From the NCBI GenBank assembly GCA_003541445.1, contig DPMO01000191.1:1-8383 (forward strand): a stretch of DNA of 8,383 nucleotides, in the 5' to 3' direction. Positions 1 to 6,034 of the stretch are shown here, one piece after another (the first letter of the stretch is position 1; the number at the start of each line of letters is the position of its first letter). Made by a program: the position numbers and the translations under genes. The stretch comes from Clostridiales bacterium (GTDB lineage Bacteria > Bacillota > Sulfobacillia > UBA995 > UBA9673). The notes beneath the pieces were generated by a model. That model was not told the DNA's origin. It did not search any database and saw only the letters and a program-made list of their open reading frames with translations.

Positions 1-492
1 GTGCAGGGAGAAGATGTAGAGAAAAACGCCAGGTTCCTGGATTACGACTGGGAATGGACCGAGGACAACACCGGCCCCGTGGGATTTGCAAAGCGCGGCA
101 TTACCGGGCTAGCCGTGCGCAAATACGACAATACCATGTGCACAGGCTGCTCCATGCTGTTTAATCCTTTACTGATCATGCTTATGTCGGCGTTCAAGGG
201 AGAGCCATTCCCTAACATCGAGGTGATCAGCGGTAAAGTGCAAACGGCCTCCCCGGGTTTTGATCACACGGTTCTGTTCGGTATGTGCCCCTACAAGTTA
301 AACAAAGACAATCCAAACATCAAAAATGCCATCGCCATCAAAGGCTGCCCGCCGGACCTCAGGGAGTTTGAAAAGGCCATGCATGAATTGGGTGTAGCGT
401 GCGACTATAACCAGTACGTCAAGTACCGCCACTATATTTTTAACCGTTATAAGGCGGAGGAAGGTTTTGATCTGGGGTTATATAGAATTTAG
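1..492 (+). CDS. DUF362-like cysteine-containing protein, C-terminal part
   Basis: The frame is open from the first base of the window and ends at TAG 490-492. The GTG at base 1 may be only an internal valine codon, so the true start is probably upstream and 163 residues is a minimum. The visible part has a CxxC pair (C47, C50, in a CTGC motif), C96 in a GMCPY context and C116 in a KGCPPD context, plus C134. The order CTGC, then a hydrophobic helix followed by FKGEPF, then KDNPNIKNAIAIKGCPP, matches my memory of the C-terminal region of DUF362 family proteins of anaerobic Firmicutes. Four well-placed cysteines could bind an Fe-S cluster or another metal, but this is inference. No catalytic role is known to me. 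GC is about 50%, much lower than the genes to the right. It converges on the SDR gene and shares the hairpin that follows. The coding frame is well supported; the family call is moderate. Confidence 0.6.
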   Translation: MQGEDVEKNARFLDYDWEWTEDNTGPVGFAKRGITGLAVRKYDNTMCTGCSMLFNPLLIMLMSAFKGEPFPNIEVISGKVQTASPGFDHTVLFGMCPYKLNKDNPNIKNAIAIKGCPPDLREFEKAMHELGVACDYNQYVKYRHYIFNRYKAEEGFDLGLYRI

Positions 493-500
493 CGTAAAAT

Positions 501-520
501 TATTTTCAAATATTTTCAAA
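501..520. repeat. 10-bp tandem repeat TATTTTCAAA x2
   Basis: Two perfect adjacent copies of TATTTTCAAA (501-510, 511-520) lie just after the first gene. The second copy forms the outer part of the left arm of the terminator hairpin. Read on the - strand, the copies give T-rich runs that could serve as the weak U-tract for transcripts coming from the SDR gene. Confidence 0.6.
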
Positions 521-549
521 GCTCCCCTTAACCGGGGAGCTTTGAAAAT
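512..549. terminator. bidirectional hairpin terminator between convergent genes
   Basis: A perfect 16-bp inverted repeat has arms 512-527 and 534-549 and a 6-base loop, TTAACC. The inner stem is GC-rich (GCTCCCC/GGGGAGC) and the outer stem is A/T-rich (TTTTCAAA/TTTGAAAA), so each strand carries a T-rich stretch around the stem. It lies 20 bases after the stop of the + strand gene and 8 bases after the stop of the - strand SDR gene. That position is expected for a terminator shared by two convergent genes. The uninterrupted U-tract is short on both sides, so strength is uncertain. Confidence 0.8.
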
Positions 550-557
550 TAACGCTA

Positions 558-1415
558 TTAGTGCCTTTCCATCCCCCCGGTAACATTTATAGCCTGGCCG
601 GTCATGTACCCGGCATCTTCCGAGGCCAAAAACAGGACTACTTTAGCCACGTCCTCCGGGGTTTCCATCCTACCCAGCGGAACCCTGCGGAGCAGCGCTT
701 TTTTTACATCCTCCACGGACTTTTTGCTCCGCCTGGCCAGGTCTTCACATAAAGCGTCCAGTAGCGGCGTATCCACCACCCCGGGACAAACAGCGTTGAC
801 ATTGATGCCAAAACGCGCCAGTTCCAACGCTAGAACCTGGGTGAAAAGAAGCACCGCGGCCTTTGACGCGCAGTAAGCTCCCTGGTAAAGCGCCCCGGTT
901 TTTCCGGCCTGGGAAGATATATTGATAATTTTACCGCGTGTTTGCAGCCGGATCATTTCCCTGGCCACCGCCCGGGAACAAAGGAATACACCTTTGGCGT
1001 TGACCGACATTACCAGGTCCCAGTCCTGCTCCTCCGTCTCGATTACCAGCTTGTTAACGCCCGTTCCGGCGTTGTTCACCAGGATGTCGAGCCGGCCGAA
1101 CCTATCGAGGACCGCCTCGAACAGGCGCTCGACCTGGTCTTCTTCCGCGATGTGCGCCTGAACGGCCATGAGGTCTCCGGGGTCCCGGTCCCCTCGGTCC
1201 CCTTCGGACTCCGCCGCCCCTCCCGCCTCCTCGAGCTTCCGTGTCACCGCCTCCAGCTCACGTCTTGCCGCCTCGAGCCCTTCCGGCTTGCGGGCGCAGA
1301 CGGCCACCTTGGCCCCCTGGGCCAGGAGCTCTCTGGCCAGGGCCAGACCTATGCCCCTGCTCCCCCCGGTCACAAGAGCGACCTTCCCTTCAAGGCCGTA
1401 CCGCATTCCGCCCAT
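558..1415 (-). CDS. short-chain dehydrogenase/reductase (SDR), two-part composition
   Basis: This is a classical SDR, an NAD(P)-dependent oxidoreductase, of 285 residues. It shows the cofactor glycine motif TGGSRGIG (16-23), NNAG (114-117), the active-site Asn (N139), Ser168, Tyr181 and Lys185 (YCASK), PG (211-212) and a C-terminal GQAINVTGG. The substrate cannot be read from the sequence. The ATG at 1415 is supported by GGGGAGGG (complement of 1422-1429), 6 bases upstream. The Rossmann half is long: 98 residues separate the glycine-motif Thr from NNAG, against about 74 in E. coli FabG. It contains a charged, Gly-rich stretch (about 57-82), and the usual Asp of the DV(T) adenine-binding motif appears to be His88. 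Codon use differs sharply between halves: 26 of 29 codons end in G/C at residues 15-43, but 13 of 24 at residues 188-211. The gene may therefore be a join of two different SDR genes. Confidence 0.85.
   Translation of the reverse strand: MGGMRYGLEGKVALVTGGSRGIGLALARELLAQGAKVAVCARKPEGLEAARRELEAVTRKLEEAGGAAESEGDRGDRDPGDLMAVQAHIAEEDQVERLFEAVLDRFGRLDILVNNAGTGVNKLVIETEEQDWDLVMSVNAKGVFLCSRAVAREMIRLQTRGKIINISSQAGKTGALYQGAYCASKAAVLLFTQVLALELARFGINVNAVCPGVVDTPLLDALCEDLARRSKKSVEDVKKALLRRVPLGRMETPEDVAKVVLFLASEDAGYMTGQAINVTGGMERH
1186..1203. repeat. 9-bp tandem duplication CGGTCCCCT x2 inside the SDR gene
   Basis: Two perfect adjacent copies (1186-1194 and 1195-1203) lie in the part of the SDR gene that encodes the extra loop. 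On the coding strand they give the repeated tripeptide GDR-GDR at residues 72-77. The repeat unit is a multiple of three, so copy-number change keeps the frame. This suggests that slippage or tandem duplication helped lengthen the loop. Confidence 0.6.
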
Positions 1416-1733
1416 GACCGTCCCTCCCCATCGAAGCTGACGGAAACGGAATCTGAGGCCTCTTCGAGGCGCTCCGTCCGCCGGCCCGTCAAGGTTTCTT
1501 CCGGCGCCCGACCGTTCCTGCGCTTCGGCGGCACCTCCGGGCGGCTCCGGCCGTCGGCCGAACCTCTCTTGAACCTGGGTCCAATGGGCATCTGGACCAG
1601 CGTCCGTCGCCCGGGACCGTCCCGCTCGGGTAGGATGTCACCGGCAGCCAGGCGAAACGGTCCGGCGGCACGGTGAGGTTCAGGACATATCGACCGAGGC
1701 CAAAGAGACAAGGCAGGGAGGCGAACCCTCACC
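1416..1733. other. divergent upstream region (318 bp), no convincing gene
   Basis: This gap separates the start of the - strand SDR gene from the + strand ABC gene and should hold the promoters of both. I see no convincing sigma-70 pair; a TTGACG on the - strand (complement of 1487-1492) lacks a matching -10 box. A GGGAGG at 1716-1721 is the likely ribosome site for the ABC gene, though its 12-base spacing is long. A - strand frame of 121 codons (1735 down to 1370) crosses the region with mostly G/C third positions in its middle. It overlaps the SDR start by 46 bases, its product is Arg/Pro/Gly-rich without a recognisable domain, and I do not call it a gene. It could be a remnant of a gene. 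A short 5-bp hairpin (GCCTC-TTC-GAGGC) lies near 1458-1470. Confidence 0.45.
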
Positions 1734-2729
1734 ATGGCCCTTCACTTCTCTCCTCCGGTCCTCGAGATACGCGGGCTCACCAAGACGTTCCCGAGACGCG
1801 GCAAGAGGCCGCCCGTCACCGCGGTCGACAAGGTCGACCTGACCCTGGAGGCCGGCGAGGTCGTCGGGCTCCTCGGCCCGAACGGGGCCGGGAAGACGAC
1901 CACCATCAAGTGCGTCCTCGGGCTCATCCGGCCCACGGCCGGCGACATCCGCGTATGCGGATGGGACGTCCGGACCCATCACCACAAGGCCATCGAGCAC
2001 GCCAGCGCCGTCCTGGAGGGAGCCCGCAACATCTACTGGCGTATGACCCCCAGGGAGAACGCAAGGTTCTTCGCCGGGCTCCACGGCCTCGACCACCGCG
2101 CCCACCGCGTCTACATCGAGGAGCTCCTCGAGAGGTTCGGCCTGGCCGACAGGGGCGATGAGCCGGTCATCAACCTCTCGACGGGCATGAAGCAGAAGGT
2201 CGCCGTGATCTGCGCCCTGGTCAAAAAGACCAGCCTGGTCTTCCTCGACGAGCCCACGCTCGGTCTGGACATCGAGACCTCCCTGGAGCTGCGCGGACTC
2301 CTGCGTGAGCTGGCGCGGGAGACCCGGCGCACCATCGTGGTCTCCAGCCACGACATGGACGTCATCCAGGACGTATGCGAGAGGGTCGTCATCCTCAAGG
2401 AGGGCCGGGTCGTGGCCGACGACAGGGTGCACAGCCTCCTCGCCCTCTTCCGCACCCGCGCCTACCGCGTGGTCCTTTCCGACGGCCTCGCCGGCGAACT
2501 CGTCGAACGCCTGGCCCGGACCGTCTCCGGACTTTCCGTGACGCCGCGCGGCGAGCGGACGGAACTCGAGTTCGAACTCCCGGCGGCCGAAAGGCTCTAC
2601 GAGGTCATCGACATCATCCGTGAGGGGGGCGCCGTCATCGAGACCATCACGCAGAAAGAACCCGACCTCGAGGAGGCCTTCCTCAGGGTGATAAACGACG
2701 TTGCGCCGGAAGGCGGTGTGGAAGCGTGA
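1734..2729 (+). CDS. ABC-2 type transporter ATP-binding protein
   Basis: This cytoplasmic ATPase subunit (331 residues) belongs to an ABC-2 (NatA/CcmA-like) exporter and powers the permease encoded next. The Walker A motif GPNGAGKTT is at 48-56, the ABC signature LSTGMKQKV at 148-156, Walker B SLVFLDEP at 167-174 followed by the D-loop LGLD (176-179), and the switch His at 206 (SSHDMD). The Q-loop position is unusual: the sequence reads VLEGARNIYWR (93-103), with Glu95 where Gln is common. I have seen this variant in related ATPases of this class. A C-terminal extension of about 100 residues (about 240-331) resembles the accessory region of drug or natural-product exporters. The ATG at 1734 has GGGAGG 12 bases upstream. 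The stop overlaps the permease start in GTGA (2726-2729), implying translational coupling. The substrate is unknown. Confidence 0.92.
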   Translation: MALHFSPPVLEIRGLTKTFPRRGKRPPVTAVDKVDLTLEAGEVVGLLGPNGAGKTTTIKCVLGLIRPTAGDIRVCGWDVRTHHHKAIEHASAVLEGARNIYWRMTPRENARFFAGLHGLDHRAHRVYIEELLERFGLADRGDEPVINLSTGMKQKVAVICALVKKTSLVFLDEPTLGLDIETSLELRGLLRELARETRRTIVVSSHDMDVIQDVCERVVILKEGRVVADDRVHSLLALFRTRAYRVVLSDGLAGELVERLARTVSGLSVTPRGERTELEFELPAAERLYEVIDIIREGGAVIETITQKEPDLEEAFLRVINDVAPEGGVEA

Positions 2730-3502
2730 AGCGCTGGACAGTGTTCAAGGCCGTGTTCGTGAAGGCCCTGATCGAGATGAGACGCTACCTCTTCAACACG
2801 GTGACCGGCCTGATCACCATGTACATCGTGTTCCTCATTCTCTTTTTCGGAGCCAGGACCTTCGGGGGCAGTGTGATGCAGGCGGGGGACACCCTCGAGG
2901 GACTTGTCATCGGCTACCTCGTATGGCTCTTCGCCATCGTCGCCTACCAGGACCTTGCCTGGGGCGTCTCCACAGAGGCCGAGATAGGGACCCTTGAACA
3001 GCTCTACCTGACCCCGGCCGGCTTCGCCTGGGTGAACGGCTCGTTCCTGGTGGCGCGGTTCGTCACGAACCTCGCGATGATGACGGTCATGCTCCTGGCC
3101 ATAATCCTCACGACCGGCTACCGGCTCAACCTCGACCTGGTGAGTCTCCTACCGCTCATCCTCATCACCATCCTCGCCCCGTACGGCTTCGGCTTCCTCA
3201 TGGGCGGCCTGGCCCTGGTCTTCAAACGCATCCAGAACTCCTTCCAGATCCTCCAGTTCGTGTTCGTGGCGTTCATCATGGTCCCCATCAACCAGTACGT
3301 GTGGGCGAGATACCTCCCCCTGTCCCTGGGGAACCACCTCCTGAGGAAGGTCATGGTGGAGGGATACCGGCTGTGGGAGCTTCCCGCCGGGGACCTCGCC
3401 ACGGCCGTCGGCGTCGGCCTGGCCTACCTCCTCCTCGGCGTCGCGGCCTTCGGCTACTGCGTCAACGTCGCCCGGGACCGTGGGCTCATGGGGCACTACT
3501 GA
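2726..3502 (+). CDS. ABC-2 type transporter permease
   Basis: This integral membrane protein of 258 residues forms the pore partner of the preceding ATPase, probably as a homodimer. I see about six hydrophobic segments, at roughly 24-43, 59-80, 107-129, 138-166, 171-190 and 223-245. Between the second and third lies EAEIGTLEQLYLTP (84-97), the conserved cytoplasmic coupling motif of ABC-2 permeases (E-x-GTLEQL-xx-P). The start is a GTG at 2726 that shares four bases with the ATPase stop codon, and the two proteins are probably made in a coupled fashion. No large extracellular domain is present, so this is a compact exporter of the NatB/DrrB kind. Sequence alone does not tell whether it moves a drug, a polysaccharide, a lipid or an ion. 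Confidence 0.92.
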   Translation: MKRWTVFKAVFVKALIEMRRYLFNTVTGLITMYIVFLILFFGARTFGGSVMQAGDTLEGLVIGYLVWLFAIVAYQDLAWGVSTEAEIGTLEQLYLTPAGFAWVNGSFLVARFVTNLAMMTVMLLAIILTTGYRLNLDLVSLLPLILITILAPYGFGFLMGGLALVFKRIQNSFQILQFVFVAFIMVPINQYVWARYLPLSLGNHLLRKVMVEGYRLWELPAGDLATAVGVGLAYLLLGVAAFGYCVNVARDRGLMGHY

Positions 3503-3581
3503 GTGTCAGGGCCGAGGACCCGCCCGGCCCCGTAGCAGGGAACCGCAATCACGAGGTGGAAGTCCAACCCCGGGAGAGCCA

Positions 3582-5036
3582 TTGGACACTCAGCCGGAGA
3601 GCAGGCCGAACCCCGAAGGACCCCGAAGCCCGTCCGCCGCAGCCGCCTCGACCGAGGATGCGGCACAGGGTCTTCTTCTCGCTCTCATCAGGCAGGAGGC
3701 CCAGGAATCCGTGGGGTGCACCGAACCGGCCATGGTCGCGCTCGCGGCGGCCCGCGCCAGGGCCCTGGCCGGCGGCCTCCCGGTCTCCATCGAGGTCACC
3801 GTGAGTGTCGGGGTCTTCAAGAACGCCCAGGCCGTCGGCCTCCCCGGAAGCCGGCTCAAGGGCCTTGACGCCGCCGCGGCCCTCGGGGCCGTCGCTGGAA
3901 GGCCGGACCTCGGACTGGAGGTCCTGCGGGAGGTCGGCCCGCCCGACGAGAAGGCCGCCCTCGCCCTCCTTTCCGGAGGGAAGGTCACCGTCACCGCCGA
4001 CCCCGACCGTCCGGGCGTGTTCGTCCAGGTCGTCCTCAGGACGGCCCACCATTCGGCCGAAGTCGTTATCGAGGGCTCTCATACGAACGTGACCCGTCAG
4101 GCCCTCGACGGAGCGGAGGTCCCGCCGCAGGCTCCCCGGTCGGAGGGTGCCGCAGGCGCAGGCGGGGCCCCCGCCGCGGAGCACGTTCCTGTCCAACGCC
4201 TGGGCGACTTCCTCTTCCGTGAGGTCTACCGGGCCGCCGTGTCGTGCCCGCTCGAGGACGCTCTCTACCTCATCGAGGGCGCCGAGCGCAACCTGGCCCT
4301 CGCCGCCAAGGCCCTCGCGGGCGGGTGCCGGGAGGCGGCTCCCGACCTCACCCAAGCCCTGCGCCGGGCGGCAGGCGGGGGTCCCTCCACCGGGCGGTGC
4401 GACGCCGCCGCCACCGCTCGGCTCTGGTGCGCGGCCGCCGTCTCGGCGCGGATGGGCGGCACACAGTGGCCTATCCTGACCTCCGGAGGCAGCGGGAACC
4501 AGGGCATCCTTGTCAGCGTCCCGGTCCTCCTGGCGGCACGGGAGCGGGAGATGGCCGGGACCCCCGAGCCGGCCACGGCACAGGCTACGTCTGGCCCGAC
4601 GGACGCAGATGAAGACCGCTCCTCCCTCGCCCGGGCCCTCGTCCTGGCTCACGCGGTCAACCTCTACTTCAAAGCCTTCACCGGCGAGGTGTCCGCGCTG
4701 TGCGGGAGCGTGACCGGAGCGGCCGGGGTGGCCGCGGCTGTGTGCCACCTGGCCGGCGGGAGCCTGGAGGAAGTCGAGTCCGCCGTCCAGCTCGCCGCCG
4801 GGGGGCTGTTCGCGATGGTCTGCGACGGAGCCAAGGGGAGCTGTGCCCTCAAGATCGGGGAGGGGGCCGCCGTCGGCGTCACCGCCGGCCGGCTGGCCCG
4901 CCTCGGCGGGTTCATCCCCGTCGGTGAAGGCATCGTGGGCCGGACCGTCGAGGAAACGGCCCGGACCCTCGGCCTCCTCACCCGCGAGGTCCTGAACCCC
5001 GCCGACCGCTTCATGGTCCGCATGCCGCCGGGCTGA
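3582..5036 (+). CDS. L-cysteine desulfidase / UPF0597 family 4Fe-4S enzyme
   Basis: The product resembles the CyuA (YhaM)/L-cysteine desulfidase group, related to the serine dehydratase alpha domain. Characterised members degrade L-cysteine to pyruvate, ammonia and sulfide using a 4Fe-4S cluster in the cytoplasm. Key features, numbered from TTG 3582: ESVGCTEPA with C46, SGGSGNQG (301-308), FTGEVSALCGSVTGAAG with C374, and AMVCDGAKGSCALK with C414 and C421. C46, C374 and C414 match the three cluster cysteines I recall for the Methanocaldococcus enzyme, and the last two are 40 residues apart in both. I chose TTG 3582 because GGGAG lies 5 bases upstream and no other start precedes the GCTEP core except GTG 3480. 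The GTG would overlap the permease and add a Pro/Arg-rich, unconserved leader. At about 484 residues it exceeds the usual ~430, owing to two Ala/Pro/Gly-rich linkers (about 180-203 and 322-346). Substrate specificity is not proven. Confidence 0.85.
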   Translation: MDTQPESRPNPEGPRSPSAAAASTEDAAQGLLLALIRQEAQESVGCTEPAMVALAAARARALAGGLPVSIEVTVSVGVFKNAQAVGLPGSRLKGLDAAAALGAVAGRPDLGLEVLREVGPPDEKAALALLSGGKVTVTADPDRPGVFVQVVLRTAHHSAEVVIEGSHTNVTRQALDGAEVPPQAPRSEGAAGAGGAPAAEHVPVQRLGDFLFREVYRAAVSCPLEDALYLIEGAERNLALAAKALAGGCREAAPDLTQALRRAAGGGPSTGRCDAAATARLWCAAAVSARMGGTQWPILTSGGSGNQGILVSVPVLLAAREREMAGTPEPATAQATSGPTDADEDRSSLARALVLAHAVNLYFKAFTGEVSALCGSVTGAAGVAAAVCHLAGGSLEEVESAVQLAAGGLFAMVCDGAKGSCALKIGEGAAVGVTAGRLARLGGFIPVGEGIVGRTVEETARTLGLLTREVLNPADRFMVRMPPG

Positions 5037-5054
5037 GAGAGGAGAGTGGTCCGG

Positions 5055-5897
5055 GTGTCCCACACCAAGAGAACCAGCAGAAACGGATCTCCGCCCGCCG
5101 ACCCGGAATCCCGCCAGGCCGGCGACCTCACCCGTGAACTGCAGGCTGAAGCCCGCCGGCTGGAACTCGACCTCTTCGGCGTGGTCGCCCCGGGCGACGC
5201 CGACCGGTACGCCGGAATTCCGGTGGACTACTGGGAGATACGCCGATCCACGGTCCGGCCGGCCGACATCATGCCCGAGGTGCGGTCGGTGGTCATCGTC
5301 GGTTTCTCTCTCTGGGACCCTGTGCTGGATGTGGCCGCCTTCGACGGACGGCGGGGCGCCTGGCGCTACCCGGCCTACGCTCTCATGGCCCACCGCGCAG
5401 AGAAGCTGGCCGGGTGGCTTCTCCGCCGGGGGTTCAACGTCCGCTCCGCCGGCCGCCTCCCCTACAAGCGGCTGGCCGTCCTTGCCGGCCTGGGGAGGTT
5501 CGGGAAGAACTCCCTCGTCCTTCACCCGCGCCTTGGGTCGGAGTTCCGGCTGGCCTGCCTTCTCACCGACGCCGACCTCCGGCCCATGCAAACACCACCC
5601 GCGGAGAACGGGGTCGACCCCTCCTGGGACCCGTGCGGCTCGTGTGAGCGTTGTCTGGAGGCCTGCCCCATGGGGGCCCTCTCCCCCTACACGGTGGACC
5701 CTGAGGCCTGCCTGGTGGCCCTGACCCTTCGCGAGAAGGCCGGCGACATCAACGAGGTCGACCCCGACGTCCTGCGGCGCTTCCGGGCGCTGGACCTCGC
5801 CCGCTACGAGCCCCGGTCCAGTCCGAACGTCCACCTCATGTGCCGGGCCTGTCAGGACGTCTGTCCTTGGAACGCCGAATCCGCCGCGGCCGGCTGA
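5055..5897 (+). CDS. QueG-like double 4Fe-4S cluster protein
   Basis: The protein resembles epoxyqueuosine reductase (QueG, tRNA modification) and other DUF1730-type corrinoid/Fe-S proteins. Residues are numbered from GTG 5046. It has GLGRFGKNSLVLHPRLGSEF (148-167), matching the QueG GLGxxGKN region, a ferredoxin-like CGSCERCLEACP (C197, C200, C203, C207), C222, and a closing CRACQDVCPWN (C266, C269, C273). All eight cysteines for two 4Fe-4S clusters are therefore present. By my alignment the QueG catalytic Asp, 14 residues before GLG, is Ser134 here, and the C-terminal HEAT-like domain of longer QueG proteins is absent. I call it a paralog, not a proven QueG. I prefer GTG 5055 to GTG 5046 because AGGAG (5040-5044) is 10 bases from the former and only 1 from the latter. 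It follows the desulfidase gene closely, with a gap of about 18 bases, so the two are probably co-transcribed. Confidence 0.8.
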   Translation: MSHTKRTSRNGSPPADPESRQAGDLTRELQAEARRLELDLFGVVAPGDADRYAGIPVDYWEIRRSTVRPADIMPEVRSVVIVGFSLWDPVLDVAAFDGRRGAWRYPAYALMAHRAEKLAGWLLRRGFNVRSAGRLPYKRLAVLAGLGRFGKNSLVLHPRLGSEFRLACLLTDADLRPMQTPPAENGVDPSWDPCGSCERCLEACPMGALSPYTVDPEACLVALTLREKAGDINEVDPDVLRRFRALDLARYEPRSSPNVHLMCRACQDVCPWNAESAAAG

Positions 5898-6034
5898 ACC
5901 GCACACACGCCGGGTGGTGGAGGACCCAGGCGGCGCGAAGCGGCATCGCGTGTCCCCGGAAACCGGCATGAATCGGACCGCCCTGCGGTGAAACTCCTGC
6001 GTGGATTCGGAACTCACGTGCGGACTGAAGGCGG

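Noticed and set aside
1487..1492. TTGACG on the - strand as a -35 box for the SDR gene
   Set aside because: At 17-base spacing the sequence is CCTCGA, not a -10 box, and such hexamers are easily met by chance.
1480..1600. Possible T-box-like element on the - strand upstream of the SDR (a GGTGCCGCC stretch)
   Set aside because: Only a loose match to the T-box core, with no terminator/antiterminator pair and no aminoacylation-related gene downstream.
942..1676. 244-codon + strand frame across the SDR gene and the divergent region
   Set aside because: Mostly antisense to a clear SDR; the remainder is Arg/Ser/Pro-rich with no motif and no ribosome site.
1673..2161. 162-codon + strand frame overlapping the ABC ATPase start
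   Set aside because: Arg/Pro-rich out-of-frame translation of the ATPase coding sequence.
3509..3530. GGGCCG/CGGCCC inverted repeat after the permease stop
   Set aside because: Six base pairs with a 10-base loop and no U-tract; likely chance in GC-rich sequence, and the downstream gene appears co-transcribed.
3549..6017. Unbroken 822-codon frame on the - strand, antisense to the desulfidase-like and QueG-like genes
   Set aside because: Long antisense frames are expected in very GC-rich genes. The translation is Gly/Ala/Arg-rich without domains, while both + strand genes show clear conserved motifs.
5898..6034. Gap between the QueG-like and M20 genes as a possible regulatory RNA or promoter
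   Set aside because: I found no promoter hexamers, riboswitch core or strong hairpin there; only a weak CGCG-flanked repeat.
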